Part shown: positions 25,242 to 34,296 of the stretch, one piece after another
How the letters are laid out: every line of letters begins with the position of its first letter
Numbering within the stretch: position 1 is the first letter of the stretch
DNA from: Ornithomonoglobus_A sp045532455
GTDB taxonomy: Bacteria > Bacillota > Clostridia > UBA1381
Direction: 5' to 3'
Assembly: GCA_045532455.1 (NCBI GenBank)
Contig: JAZSFX010000005.1
Span: 11,137 to 75,136, forward strand
DNA length: 64,000 nucleotides
Position numbers and translations under genes: made by a program
Notes under the pieces: generated by a model
The model's input: the letters and a program-made list of their open reading frames with translations, nothing else
Database searches by the model: none
Told to the model about the DNA's origin: nothing

Positions 25242-26745
25242 AGAGCAACACGTCTCTTATGGCTTGTGAGTCGGTTAAGAGCATACACATTCTGTCGATA
25301 CCAAAACCGATACCGCCTGTTGGTGGCATACCGATTTCTAGCGCTCTCATAAAGTCCTCATCGGTTGTATTTGCTTCCTCATCACCAAGAGCTAAAAGAG
25401 CCTCCTGCGCCTTAAATCGTTCTCTCTGGTCAATCGGGTCGTTAAGCTCGGAGTAGGCATTTGCCATTTCCCAACCGTTCATAAAGAACTCAAATCTCTC
25501 AACATAGTCGGGGTTTTGAGGCTTTTTCTTTGTAAGCGGTGAAATCTCAACAGGGTGGTCCATAACGAATGTAGGCTGAATTAAGTGCTCCTCAACGTAC
25601 TCCTCAAAGAACAGATTTAAAATATCACCCTTTTTGTGATGTTCTTCAAATTCAACGTGCTTTTCCTTTGCAATGGCTCTTGCTTCTTCAACTGAATTGA
25701 TTTCGTTGAAGTCAACGCCTGCATATTTCTTTACTGCGTCGAGCATTGTAATTCTCTCAAACGGCTTGCCTAAATCCATTTCTATACCGTTATACACAAT
25801 CTTTGTTGTGCCAAGAACAGACTCGGCAACGTGTCGGTAAAGATTTTCGGTTAAGTCCATCATACCGTGATAGTCGGTGTATGCCTGATACAGCTCCATA
25901 AGTGTAAATTCGGGATTATGACGGGTATCTAGACCCTCGTTTCTGAACACTCTGCCGATTTCGTAAACCTTTTCGAGTCCGCCTACGATAAGACGTTTTA
26001 GATATAGCTCAAGTGAAATTCTTAGCTTAAAGTCCTCGTCAAGTGCATTGAAGTGTGTTTCGAACGGATGAGCCGCCGCCCCGCCTGCATTTGACACAAG
26101 CATTGGTGTTTCCACTTCCAAAAAGCCTTGTTTGTTAAGGTAGTCTCTTATTGTTGCTATTATTTTGGAACGTTTTACAAATGTATCTTTAACGTCGCGG
26201 TTCATAATAAGGTCGACGTATCTTTGGCGGTATCTTAGGTCGGTGTTTGTCATACCGTGGAATTTTTCGGGCAATGGCTGAAGTGATTTTGAAAGAAGTG
26301 TTATTTTCTCAGGTCTTATCGAAATTTCACCTGTCTGTGTTGTGAACACTTCGCCCGTTGCGCCGATTATATCGCCTGTATCGAGCTTTTTAAAGCGGTC
26401 GTACTCCTCGTCGCCTAAAATATCCTTTTTAACAAAAAGCTGAATTTGTCCGTCGATGTCTGCTATGTGAACAAAGCCGACCTTACCCATTCCTCTTTTG
26501 GACATTATTCTGCCCGCAACAGTAACCACCTCGCCGTCAAGCTTTGATACCTTGGCGGTGATTTTTTTTGTTTCGCCACGCATTTCGACCTCTCTATCTT
26601 CTTCTGTTGCACCGTTTAAGATGTCGGCAGAGGTGTGAGTTCTGTCAAATTTAGTTATAGTAAACGGGTCTCTTCCTTCGCTTTGAAGCTCGGAGAGCTT
26701 GTCCCTTCTGACCTGTAATAACTGTGATAATTCCTTTTCTTCCAT
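25213..26745 (-). CDS. lysS: Lysyl-tRNA synthetase, class II
   Basis: 510 residues, normal length. N-terminal OB-fold anticodon domain (EVVTVAGRIMSKRGMGKVGF), then class II motif 2 (RVFRNEGLDTRHNPEFTLMELYQAY) and motif 3 (GGIGFGIDRMCMLL). Charges tRNA-Lys. The last codons lie inside attR, so part of the C-terminus is now supplied by the element without loss of length. ATG with AAGGAAG upstream, consensus promoter at 26826. Confidence 0.97.
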   Translation of the reverse strand: MEEKELSQLLQVRRDKLSELQSEGRDPFTITKFDRTHTSADILNGATEEDREVEMRGETKKITAKVSKLDGEVVTVAGRIMSKRGMGKVGFVHIADIDGQIQLFVKKDILGDEEYDRFKKLDTGDIIGATGEVFTTQTGEISIRPEKITLLSKSLQPLPEKFHGMTNTDLRYRQRYVDLIMNRDVKDTFVKRSKIIATIRDYLNKQGFLEVETPMLVSNAGGAAAHPFETHFNALDEDFKLRISLELYLKRLIVGGLEKVYEIGRVFRNEGLDTRHNPEFTLMELYQAYTDYHGMMDLTENLYRHVAESVLGTTKIVYNGIEMDLGKPFERITMLDAVKKYAGVDFNEINSVEEARAIAKEKHVEFEEHHKKGDILNLFFEEYVEEHLIQPTFVMDHPVEISPLTKKKPQNPDYVERFEFFMNGWEMANAYSELNDPIDQRERFKAQEALLALGDEEANTTDEDFMRALEIGMPPTGGIGFGIDRMCMLLTDSQAIRDVLLFPTMKSLDK

Positions 26746-26825
26746 TTTGTTCTTCCTTTCTGTGTCGCGCTAAGTGCGACAGATGTTTTATCGCAATCTT
26801 TTTTAAACATATTTATACATTTTAC

Positions 26826-26854
26826 ATTATATAACAAATTTTAGAAAATGTCAA
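26826..26854 (-). promoter_or_regulatory. Consensus sigma-A promoter for lysS
   Basis: Minus strand TTGACA, 17-base spacer, TATAAT, about 80 bases before the start. Confidence 0.8.
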
Positions 26855-26860
26855 ATAAAA

Positions 26861-26959
26861 AAAGGGGTTGTATTAAAATATTATGGCTCAAATATGCGGA
26901 CCGTCGAGGACGCCGGTCCCTACAAACAATATCAAATTAATACAGACTGCCCTCTTTTT
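26861..26959. repeat. Family A repeat with nested family B hairpin
   Basis: Family A arms at both sides; the core holds a minus-strand B unit (26897-26923, stem GGACCG/CGGTCC). It begins five bases past the stop codon at 26964 of the ylbJ-like gene. Confidence 0.75.
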
Positions 26960-26963
26960 ATTT

Positions 26964-28016
26964 TTAATCTTCCTTTTTTATAAGCCTTAACGACAAAATC
27001 ATAATTACAAAAAGCATTGCCACAACTGCGGTGTATGAGGCACTTATTGCAAAGGATTTCTCCATCGATGACGAAAACACCGACACTGTTATAGGGTTAA
27101 ATTTAATATAAATCACCATCAAAAGAGCCGATAACAATCCGTGCACAAGCTTGCCTGCAATATATGGCAAAAGCGAAAGCTCATACTTTGCCACCGAGGA
27201 CAGTACCTGCAAATGCACACTGAGTCCTGCAAAGCCAACCACAAACGCGGTTAAAACAAGCTTTGTACCCATATCAATCCCAAGTGCAGAGATGGCTTTT
27301 GTTCCGCTTACAAACTCCAAAAGCGACATTGTGAGCGCATAAAGAGTATCGTTAAGAGGCAGATGGGACACTAAAATCCTTGATACTACACTAAAGATCA
27401 CAACCGCACCGCAAACGGTGAGCATACTTGTTATTGCATTACTCAAGGATATTGAAAATATTGTGCCCACACCTCTTTCTTCGCTTGTCATAATGGTTTT
27501 TGGGGACATATAATCGTTATGCTTATAAAACCTGAAAATCACACCCGTGAGCACTGACGCTATAATATGGCACACATACAAAACCACTCCGTATTTTATT
27601 TGTGAATACATTGCAACTCCCACACTGCACAGAATAAAAAGCGGTCCTGAATTGTTGCAAAAAGCAAGTAATCTTTCGGCTTCCGTTTTTGTTATGTAAC
27701 TGTTTTTATAAAGCTCGCCTGCGGTGATTGCACCTATTGGGTATCCGCTTACAATTCCTAAAACAAATGCCGACGCACCCATTGGGGACACACAAAACAG
27801 AGGTCGCATACACAGTGCAAACACCTTTGAGAGTGTTTCGCAAAAGCCTGAATATATCAGAAGTCCCGAGCACACAAAAAACGGAAACAGTGTGGGGACA
27901 ATAATTCCAAAACACATATCCATTGCCTCGGTGCAATAGAGCATTGAGTCCTGTGGGTGTGTTATTATAAAATATATTATACATACTACGCTCATCTGGA
28001 GCAGAAATTTTTTCAT
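26964..28016 (-). CDS. ylbJ: YlbJ-like sporulation integral membrane protein
   Basis: 350 residues from the ATG at 28016 with AAGGAG upstream. About eight membrane helices with Gate-domain motifs VPTLFPFFVCSGLL, GIVSGYPIGA and FCNNSGPLF. This is the nucleoside-recognition/YlbJ family; YlbJ is made in the mother cell and needed for normal spores. A sense family B hairpin ends 22 nt before the start. Confidence 0.82.
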   Translation of the reverse strand: MKKFLLQMSVVCIIYFIITHPQDSMLYCTEAMDMCFGIIVPTLFPFFVCSGLLIYSGFCETLSKVFALCMRPLFCVSPMGASAFVLGIVSGYPIGAITAGELYKNSYITKTEAERLLAFCNNSGPLFILCSVGVAMYSQIKYGVVLYVCHIIASVLTGVIFRFYKHNDYMSPKTIMTSEERGVGTIFSISLSNAITSMLTVCGAVVIFSVVSRILVSHLPLNDTLYALTMSLLEFVSGTKAISALGIDMGTKLVLTAFVVGFAGLSVHLQVLSSVAKYELSLLPYIAGKLVHGLLSALLMVIYIKFNPITVSVFSSSMEKSFAISASYTAVVAMLFVIMILSLRLIKKED

Positions 28017-28038
28017 ATTTTTCTCCTTTTTATATTTA

Positions 28039-28063
28039 CGGAACGAGCAAGCCCGTTCCCTAC
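28039..28063 (-). repeat. Family B hairpin, sense-leader subclass
   Basis: Minus strand GTAGGGAACGGGCTTGCTC then GTTCCG: stem GGAACG/CGTTCC. Ends 22 nt before the ylbJ-like start. Confidence 0.75.
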
Positions 28064-28081
28064 AATGTAAAAACAAATATT

Positions 28082-28170
28082 GTAGGGAATGGCGCTCCTT
28101 GCTACGCTCCCAAAACCTGCGGTTTTGTCGCTACCCCTTGGCGTTGCAATTGGTTTACCTCGACGTCCCG
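28082..28170 (+). repeat. Family B unit with a roughly 60-nt insertion in its loop
   Basis: Starts GTAGGGAATGGCG and ends CGACGTCCCG. Between them about 60 bases (28099-28160) with CTACGCTC, GGTTTTGTCGCTACCCCTTGG and TTGCAATTGG match the loop insert at 31400-31459. Confidence 0.6.
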
Positions 28171-28330
28171 CAACATCTGGTTCCTTTTTCGCATTGTTAA
28201 TTCTGTATTTCGTCTGCAAGAAAATTGTTCAGGTTGCCGTTTGAAAAAGCGACGGCGTATGTTTATACTCCGAGCTTTTGAAAATGGCAAGATGGGCAAT
28301 TTTATTCAGACCTTTGAAAAATCATATACT

Positions 28331-28377
28331 ATTAATTTGTATGTTATTATTTTGCAAAAAATAACATACAAATTAAT
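28331..28377. promoter_or_regulatory. Perfect 18-bp inverted repeat before yqfC
   Basis: Arms ATTAATTTGTATGTTATT and its complement around an 11-base loop, ending 15 bases before the GTG start of yqfC. Could be an operator or an mRNA hairpin; no T-run follows. Confidence 0.6.
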
Positions 28378-28392
28378 ATATTATCAATTAAG

Positions 28393-28671
28393 GTGGCGAT
28401 TAAAATTAAACCCATAAAGGAAACCCTTTCGGATTGGTGGGGTGTGCCCAAGGATATTATAATGGACCTTGCCAGGCTGACCATTACGGGAAGCCGTGAA
28501 ATTTATATCGAAAACCATCGCGGTATTATAAAATACACCGATGAGGAAATTCTTATAAAAACACAGGAGGGCGTTCTTAGTGTTTGCGGAAAGGATTTAA
28601 AAATAGAGCATATCCGCACAAATGATATGCTCATTTTAGGCTTTTTTAAAAAAATCGGGTACGAAATTTAA
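28393..28671 (+). CDS. yqfC: YqfC, sporulation protein (YabP/YqfC family)
   Basis: 92 residues. The segments LSDWWGVPKDIIMD and LTITGSREIYIENHRGIIKY are typical of YqfC, expressed under SigE in the mother cell. The start is uncertain: the GTG at 28393 overlaps the only Shine-Dalgarno-like AAGGTGG, so an ATT codon at 28405 is an alternative. It heads the yqfC-yqfD-phoH-ybeY run. Confidence 0.85.
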   Translation: MAIKIKPIKETLSDWWGVPKDIIMDLARLTITGSREIYIENHRGIIKYTDEEILIKTQEGVLSVCGKDLKIEHIRTNDMLILGFFKKIGYEI

Positions 28672-28686
28672 AAAAAGAGGTAAAAA

Positions 28687-29895
28687 ATGTTCAATAGACT
28701 ATTTCATTTTTTGAAAGGATATGTTATAATAGAAATATGCGGAGCCGAAACGGAACGGTTTTTGAGCATTTGCGCAAGACGCGGTATTATTGTTTTTGAT
28801 ATTTTAAAAACCGAAAACAACACCATTACGTTGCGTATGCAAAAAAATGATTTTTTTAAAATTCGGCCTATTGTATACAAAACTCATCTATCGGTAAAAA
28901 TAATACAAAAGGTGGGTTTGTATAATCTATATAAAAACTACCGTACACGGTACACCTTCTTTTTTGGAATAATTTTTTGTATTGTATTTTTTGCTATCAC
29001 CTCACAGTATATCTGGGTTATAGAGATAAACGGAGTAAAAGACGCTAACTACAACGAAATAGTCCAAATACTTAAAAACGACGGTGTATATGTGGGTGCA
29101 AAAAAAGGGGACATAAAAGAAATGCGCATTATAAAGCAGAGTCTTATTAACAAAACCGAGAACATTGCGTGGGCGTGGATATACATAGAGGGTGCAAAGG
29201 CACGGGTGGAGATATACGAAAAACACCTTCCGTCTGTTCCTTTGGAGACGACCGAGCTTTGCGATATTGTTGCTTCGCGCGATGGGTTTATAACAAGCAT
29301 TAACACTATCCGCGGACACGATTTAGTAAAAGCGGGCGAGAGTGTTAATATGGGCGACGTTTTAATAAGCTCCAAAGTTCCTATTTTTAAACCGTATCAG
29401 GAGGAGAATTATATGTATGTTCACTCCTCTGGCACGGTACGGGCAATAACAATGCACAAAAAAAGCGGAGTTTACAGTTTAAATTACGAAAGCAAAACAC
29501 CTACGGGACGCAAAAAGCGCCATTTTTCGCTTGAGGCTTTTGGCAAGCTTTTTAATTCATATGATGAGGTTTTATGTCCCTATGAAAATTGTAAAGACAC
29601 TTATGTGCGCCACGAGCTGTCTGTTCCATACTTTGGATATTGCGGAATTTGCCTAAACGAGCGAATATGCGAAGAGGTTACGGTTGAGAGTGAGCCATTA
29701 ATGCTAGAAGCGGCAGTTCAAATTGCAAAAAATGACCTTGAGGAGAAAATTGCAAAAGAGCTTTTAAAAAATGCAGAGCTTATTTCTTCCAAGGTGAGTT
29801 ATGAAAAAATAAACGAGAATTCCATATCTGTATCCCTGAAAATGACGGTTGAGGAGGATATAGGTGTGAGTGTACCAATACTAAAAGAGGAGTGA
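28687..29895 (+). CDS. yqfD: YqfD, sporulation membrane protein
   Basis: 402 residues. One membrane helix at about 93-116 (FFGIIFCIVFFAI) between a small cytosolic domain and a long outside domain with IEINGVKDANY and ARDGFITSINT-like beta repeats. YqfD is a SigE-dependent membrane protein needed for efficient sporulation. Starts 15 bases after yqfC with AAAGAGG upstream. Confidence 0.88.
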   Translation: MFNRLFHFLKGYVIIEICGAETERFLSICARRGIIVFDILKTENNTITLRMQKNDFFKIRPIVYKTHLSVKIIQKVGLYNLYKNYRTRYTFFFGIIFCIVFFAITSQYIWVIEINGVKDANYNEIVQILKNDGVYVGAKKGDIKEMRIIKQSLINKTENIAWAWIYIEGAKARVEIYEKHLPSVPLETTELCDIVASRDGFITSINTIRGHDLVKAGESVNMGDVLISSKVPIFKPYQEENYMYVHSSGTVRAITMHKKSGVYSLNYESKTPTGRKKRHFSLEAFGKLFNSYDEVLCPYENCKDTYVRHELSVPYFGYCGICLNERICEEVTVESEPLMLEAAVQIAKNDLEEKIAKELLKNAELISSKVSYEKINENSISVSLKMTVEEDIGVSVPILKEE

Positions 29896-29902
29896 ATTAT
29901 TT

Positions 29903-30901
29903 TTGCTGATAAGACAAATTGAGATACAAGAGAATGTGGATATATCTATTCTTTTCGGGAGCTTTGATTCCAACATAAAGCTTATAGAAAAATCTTTAAA
30001 CGTTAGTGTTGCACCCAAAGAGAACACTCTGCAGATTAAGGGAGAGGAGGAGAATGTCGAAAAGGCAGAGGAGGTTATAAATATACTCATGCGCATTATT
30101 GCTTCGGGCGAGAGGATAGACACACAAAAAATCCTCTACGCCATAACAATGGTGCAGGAAAACGGAGGAATTGACCTTAAAATGATGGGCGACGACGTGG
30201 TTGCCATCAACATCAAGGGAACACCTATAAAAACAAATACGCTCGGCCAGAAAAAATACACCGACGCAATAAAAGACAACACAATTGTCTTTGGAATAGG
30301 TCCTGCAGGGACAGGAAAAACCTACCTTGCAGTAGCTATGGCGGTTACTGCTCTAAAGCGCAAAGAGGTTAACCGTATCATATTGACACGACCTGCAGTT
30401 GAGGCAGGCGAAAAGCTTGGATTTTTGCCTGGTGATTTGCAGAACAAGGTTGACCCCTATCTTAGACCTCTGTATGACGGAATGTACGAAATGCTCGGCG
30501 GTGAGGGATTTTTACGCTATCAGGAAAAGGGCGTGATTGAGGTTGCACCGCTTGCGTATATGAGAGGACGAACGCTCGATAATTCGTTTATTATTCTTGA
30601 CGAGGCACAAAACACAACTCCCGAGCAAATGAAAATGTTCTTAACACGTATCGGGTTTGGCTCACGCGCGGTTATAACAGGCGACATTACGCAGATTGAC
30701 CTGCCTGGCGATAAAAGGTCAGGACTTAAAGAGGCCACTAAGATTTTGAAGAATATTGAAGATATTGCTTTTTGTACTTTGACGGAAAAAGACGTTGTAC
30801 GTCATCCGCTTGTTCAAGAGATTATAAAGGCATATGCAAAATACGACGAGGAAAAGGAAAAAAGAAATGGTAGAGCTAATAATAGAAAACGAGCAGAATA
30901 A
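29903..30901 (+). CDS. phoH: PhoH family ATPase/RNA-linked protein
   Basis: 332 residues. N-terminal KH-like part (about 1-70), then the PhoH ATPase: Walker A GPAGTGKT (133-140), GFLPGDLQNKVDPY and Walker B SFIILDEAQNT. PhoH-like proteins are linked to RNA metabolism and are often encoded before ybeY. Start is TTG at 29903 behind AGAGGAG; the yqfD stop is seven bases away. Confidence 0.92.
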   Translation: MLIRQIEIQENVDISILFGSFDSNIKLIEKSLNVSVAPKENTLQIKGEEENVEKAEEVINILMRIIASGERIDTQKILYAITMVQENGGIDLKMMGDDVVAINIKGTPIKTNTLGQKKYTDAIKDNTIVFGIGPAGTGKTYLAVAMAVTALKRKEVNRIILTRPAVEAGEKLGFLPGDLQNKVDPYLRPLYDGMYEMLGGEGFLRYQEKGVIEVAPLAYMRGRTLDNSFIILDEAQNTTPEQMKMFLTRIGFGSRAVITGDITQIDLPGDKRSGLKEATKILKNIEDIAFCTLTEKDVVRHPLVQEIIKAYAKYDEEKEKRNGRANNRKRAE

Positions 30902-31355
30902 AGAGGAGTTTTCTCCTGAGCTTGAGGGAGTTGTAAGGTCGGTATGCGAGCGGGTTATGAGTGAGGAGGAGTGCGATTTTGACGCACAAATAAGCCTCAC
31001 ACTGACCAACAACGAAAACATAAGAGAAATCAACAACGAGCACAGAGATATCGACTCTCCTACAGATGTGCTTTCTTTTCCTATGCTTGAATTTGACGAC
31101 GAGGGACAGATAATTGATAACGAATTTGAGTATGATGATGATTTGATTATGCTCGGCGATATTGTTATATCGCTTGAAAGAGCAAGAGAGCAATCAATAG
31201 AGTTCGGACACAGTTTTAAGAGAGAGGTTGCTTTTTTGGTGGCACATTCTATGCTTCATCTTTTGGGTTATGACCATATGAACGAGGAAGAAGAAAGGAT
31301 AATGTGTGAAAAACAGGAAAGGGTACTTACTTCTCTTGGAATAACAAGAATGTAG
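30867..31355 (+). CDS. ybeY: YbeY, rRNA maturation endoribonuclease
   Basis: 162 residues from the ATG at 30867, preferred over an upstream in-frame start because AAAAGG lies before it. The zinc motif HSMLHLLGYDH gives the HxxxHxxxxxH triad; DVLSFPM and GDIVIS are also typical. YbeY takes part in 16S rRNA maturation and ribosome quality control. It overlaps phoH by 35 bases. Its TAG stop lies inside the GTAGGG of a family B element. Confidence 0.93.
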   Translation: MVELIIENEQNKEEFSPELEGVVRSVCERVMSEEECDFDAQISLTLTNNENIREINNEHRDIDSPTDVLSFPMLEFDDEGQIIDNEFEYDDDLIMLGDIVISLERAREQSIEFGHSFKREVAFLVAHSMLHLLGYDHMNEEEERIMCEKQERVLTSLGITRM

Positions 31356-31474
31356 GGCACAGCCTTTAGGATGTGCCGTAAATAATAACGGTTTGTCGGG
31401 TAACCAATTGCAATGCCAAGGGGTAGCGACAAAACCAACGGTTTTGAGAGCGTAGCCAAACCGCCAAACCCTAC
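31352..31474. repeat. Two family B units, the second with a loop insertion
   Basis: Plus-strand unit 31352-31378 (stem GGCACA/TGTGCC) supplies the ybeY stop codon. Minus-strand unit 31389-31474 (stem GGTTTG/CAAACC) carries a roughly 60-nt loop insert related to the one at 28099. dgkA and cdd, often found here in other Bacillota, are absent. Confidence 0.7.
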
Positions 31475-31561
31475 AACAAATTTTTACAGACCTGAAATAT
31501 AGGCTTCTCCTCGAGGGGAAGACTAAACACCTATAACATTACAGAAAGGGACATAAAACAA

Positions 31562-32458
31562 ATGGACAAAAATTTTAAATCGGGATTTGTGGCAATAATC
31601 GGAATGCCGAATGTGGGAAAGTCCACATTACTAAACGAAATTGCAGGGCAAAAGATTGCCATAATCTCGGAAAAACCGCAAACAACACGAAACAAAATTC
31701 TTGCAATACACACAACGGATACAGAACAGATAATCTTTACCGACACACCTGGTATTCACAAGCCTGCAAACAAGCTTGGTAATTTTATGTTGGGGACAGT
31801 AAACAGTGCAATGAACGACACCGACGTTATTCTCTTTGTTGTTGACTGTACACGTCCTATTCAGGAAATTGAAAGAGAGATTGCACTTTCTCTTAACAAA
31901 ACAGGTGTGCCTTGTATTCTTCTTTTAAACAAGGTCGACCTTATTAAAAAAGAGGACCTTTTACCTAAAATTGCTGATTATTCGAGTATGTACGATTTTG
32001 ATTCTATTGTACCGATAAGCGCAAAAGAGGGCGACGGAATAGATATTTTAATCAATGCTATTCGTGATTTTATTCCCGAGGGCCCAATGCTTTATGACAG
32101 TGAGATGGTAACCGACCAGCCAGAGCGTCAGATTGCCTCGGAAATTATAAGAGAAAAAATGCTCTATCTTTTGCAACAGGAGGTTCCGCACGGAATTGCA
32201 ATCGAGATTTCAAAAATGCAGGAGCTTTCTAATATAACAAAAATTTACGCTACCATCTTTTGCGAAAAAGGCGCTCACAAGGGCATTATAATAGGCAAAA
32301 ACGGTGCAATGCTCAAGCAAATTGGTACACTTGCAAGACACGATATAGAAAAAATGCTCGATAAAAAGGTATATCTTGAGCTTTGGGTAAAAGTAAAAGA
32401 GGATTGGCGCAACAGTGATTTTTTACTTAAAAATTTTGGATATAAAATTGATGAATAA
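31562..32458 (+). CDS. era: Era GTPase
   Basis: 298 residues. G1 GMPNVGKST (14-22), G3 DTPG (61-64), G4 NKVD and a C-terminal KH domain with IIIGKNGAMLKQIG. Era binds the 3' end of 16S rRNA in small-subunit assembly. ATG with GAAAGGGA upstream. Followed by yqzL and recO in the usual order. Confidence 0.97.
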   Translation: MDKNFKSGFVAIIGMPNVGKSTLLNEIAGQKIAIISEKPQTTRNKILAIHTTDTEQIIFTDTPGIHKPANKLGNFMLGTVNSAMNDTDVILFVVDCTRPIQEIEREIALSLNKTGVPCILLLNKVDLIKKEDLLPKIADYSSMYDFDSIVPISAKEGDGIDILINAIRDFIPEGPMLYDSEMVTDQPERQIASEIIREKMLYLLQQEVPHGIAIEISKMQELSNITKIYATIFCEKGAHKGIIIGKNGAMLKQIGTLARHDIEKMLDKKVYLELWVKVKEDWRNSDFLLKNFGYKIDE

Positions 32459-32516
32459 CGCCCGATAGAAATACAGACACTACCGATAACAAAAAAAATT
32501 GGTGGGGTGGATTTTT

Positions 32517-32657
32517 ATGGAAGTTGATAATTTTTTATGGAACGCATTTTCACAAACGGGCAGTATAGAAGCTTATCTTTTATACAAAACAACTTCTGAG
32601 AAAGAGAAAGAAGACGAGGAAAAAAAATGTCAGGAATCAGTGCAAGAGGTATTATAA
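32517..32657 (+). CDS. yqzL: YqzL-like small protein
   Basis: 46 residues. The start FLWNAFSQTGSIEAYLLYK matches the conserved small protein encoded between era and recO in many Bacillota; the rest is charged. ATG with GGTGGGGTGG upstream. The last 31 bases overlap recO in another frame. Function unknown. Confidence 0.75.
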   Translation: MEVDNFLWNAFSQTGSIEAYLLYKTTSEKEKEDEEKKCQESVQEVL

Positions 32658-33364
32658 TACGTCAGAACGATTATGGCGAGGGACACAGAATGCTCAGTAT
32701 TTTTACCGAGGATTTGGGGATTATCAAGGCGTCAAAATTCGGTGCCAAGAGTACAAAAAACCGCGACAGTGCCTCGAGTCAGTTTTTGTGTTACGGAGAT
32801 TTTAATTTATATTCCTCTAACAAGGATATTTATACCATAAATTCAATAACTGCTCGGGATTGCTTTTTCCCCGTTTGCGAGGATATAAAAAAGCTATCCC
32901 TTTGCAATTATCTTGCTGATATAACATATGCAATTTTGGGTATGAATAATCCCGATAAGAGAATTCTGAATGTTTTCTTAAACTGTGTTTATGCGCTTAG
33001 CTACAAAAATGAGCCATGCGTTAAGGTCAAGACGGTTTATGAATTAAGACTTATGAGCATTGGCGGGTATATGCCAAATCTTAATTCCTGCTTTTGCTCA
33101 AATAACACAGTTTACGGATTTGATATTGCACGTGGCAGTGTGGTTTGTAATGACTGCAAGAGCGCAAACACACTGCCTCTTACAAAAAATACATATAATG
33201 CACTTTGTTATATTGTAAATTGTGAGGATAAAAAAATACTTTCGTTTAACGGGAACGATAAGCTATACGAGGCGTTAGACGAAATAAGCGAAAATTATGT
33301 AAAAACTCATCTTGATAAGGAATTTAAAAGCCTTGATTATTATAAATCAATTCTTCTTATGTGA
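32627..33364 (+). CDS. recO: RecO, recombination mediator
   Basis: 245 residues. OB-fold start (ARGIIIRQNDYGEGHRMLSIFTEDLG) followed by a helical domain and a zinc site made of CFCS and CNDC. RecO works with RecR to load RecA on SSB-coated DNA. Normal length. ATG inside the end of yqzL with GAGGAAA upstream. Confidence 0.92.
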   Translation: MSGISARGIIIRQNDYGEGHRMLSIFTEDLGIIKASKFGAKSTKNRDSASSQFLCYGDFNLYSSNKDIYTINSITARDCFFPVCEDIKKLSLCNYLADITYAILGMNNPDKRILNVFLNCVYALSYKNEPCVKVKTVYELRLMSIGGYMPNLNSCFCSNNTVYGFDIARGSVVCNDCKSANTLPLTKNTYNALCYIVNCEDKKILSFNGNDKLYEALDEISENYVKTHLDKEFKSLDYYKSILLM

Positions 33365-33391
33365 ATTATGGAATTCTTTTGCTAAACTTTA

Positions 33392-33418
33392 CGGACCGTC
33401 GTAAACGCCGGTCCCTAC
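33392..33418 (-). repeat. Family B hairpin, GGACCG/CGGTCC stem
   Basis: Minus-strand unit between recO and the SDR gene; oriented against both genes. Confidence 0.7.
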
Positions 33419-33462
33419 AATATATTAAAACAATTATCTTCATAGAAGGGAAAAATTAAAAT

Positions 33463-34170
33463 ATGAAGAACGTACTTATAACAGGCGGAAGCCGTGGTAT
33501 TGGCAGAGCGTGTGTAAAAGCCTTTTCCAATGCGGGATACCGCGTATTTTTTACTTATAATAAAAGTGAAGATTTTGCCCTTGCTCTCGAAAAGGAGTGC
33601 GGTGCTATTGCTATAAAGGCAGACGTATCAAAGGAGAACCAAATTGTTTTTGATACAATAAGTAAATATGGCAAGCTTTTTGCGCTGATTAATAATGCAG
33701 GAATAGCAGAGCAGAAAATGTTTCAGGATATAAGTGTTGATGATTGGGACAGAATGTTTGATATTAATATAAAAGGAATGTTCTTAACCACAAAGGGCGT
33801 AATTTCCAATATGATAAGCGAGAAATCGGGGAGAATTGTTAATATTTCGTCTATCTGGGGCATAAGAGGCGCAAGCTGTGAGGTGCACTACAGTGCCTCG
33901 AAGTCAGCAGTTATTGGTTTTACAAAGGCACTTGCAAAAGAGGTAGGACCCTCTGGAATTACGGTAAATTGTATTGCGCCGGGTGTGATTGATACTGATA
34001 TGAATAGTATTTTAGATGAGGATACATTATCCTCTCTTGCCGAGGAAACGCCAATGAACAGACTTGGTACAAGCGAGGATATTGCCTCACTTGCATTGTT
34101 TTTATGCTCGGATAAAGCGTCGTTTATAACGGGGCAGGTTATATCCTCCGACGGCGGTTTTTGTGTGTAA
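33463..34170 (+). CDS. Short-chain dehydrogenase/reductase, FabG-like
   Basis: 235 residues of a classical SDR: cofactor motif TGGSRGIG (6-13), NNAG, catalytic Ser in NISSIWG, YSASK (Tyr and Lys), and PG motif IAPGVIDTDM. These are NAD(P)-dependent oxidoreductases. FabG-like 3-oxoacyl reductase is possible, but no other fatty acid genes are nearby, so the substrate is open. Single gene downstream of recO. Confidence 0.88.
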   Translation: MKNVLITGGSRGIGRACVKAFSNAGYRVFFTYNKSEDFALALEKECGAIAIKADVSKENQIVFDTISKYGKLFALINNAGIAEQKMFQDISVDDWDRMFDINIKGMFLTTKGVISNMISEKSGRIVNISSIWGIRGASCEVHYSASKSAVIGFTKALAKEVGPSGITVNCIAPGVIDTDMNSILDEDTLSSLAEETPMNRLGTSEDIASLALFLCSDKASFITGQVISSDGGFCV

Positions 34171-34176
34171 AAAATA

Positions 34177-34276
34177 TTAAAATTGCGCAGAACATTTCAT
34201 TACGAATAAACCGCACCACTTGCAGTATAAAAATACAGCGTCGGGTGCGCTTTATCCGTTCTGCATCAATTTTAAT
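34177..34276. repeat. Family C palindromic repeat, copy 2
   Basis: Outer arms ATTAAAATTG/CAATTTTAAT and inner GCAGAAC/GTTCTGC and CGCACC/GGTGCG. It is the inverted relative of 1309-1400 and begins seven bases after the SDR stop. Confidence 0.6.
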
Positions 34277-34296
34277 AAATTTTTAATTTTTAAAAG

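Noticed and set aside
28021..31561. Repeats as a CRISPR array
   Set aside because: Units are palindromic, dispersed, of unequal spacing and differ in stem sequence; there are no regular spacers or cas genes.
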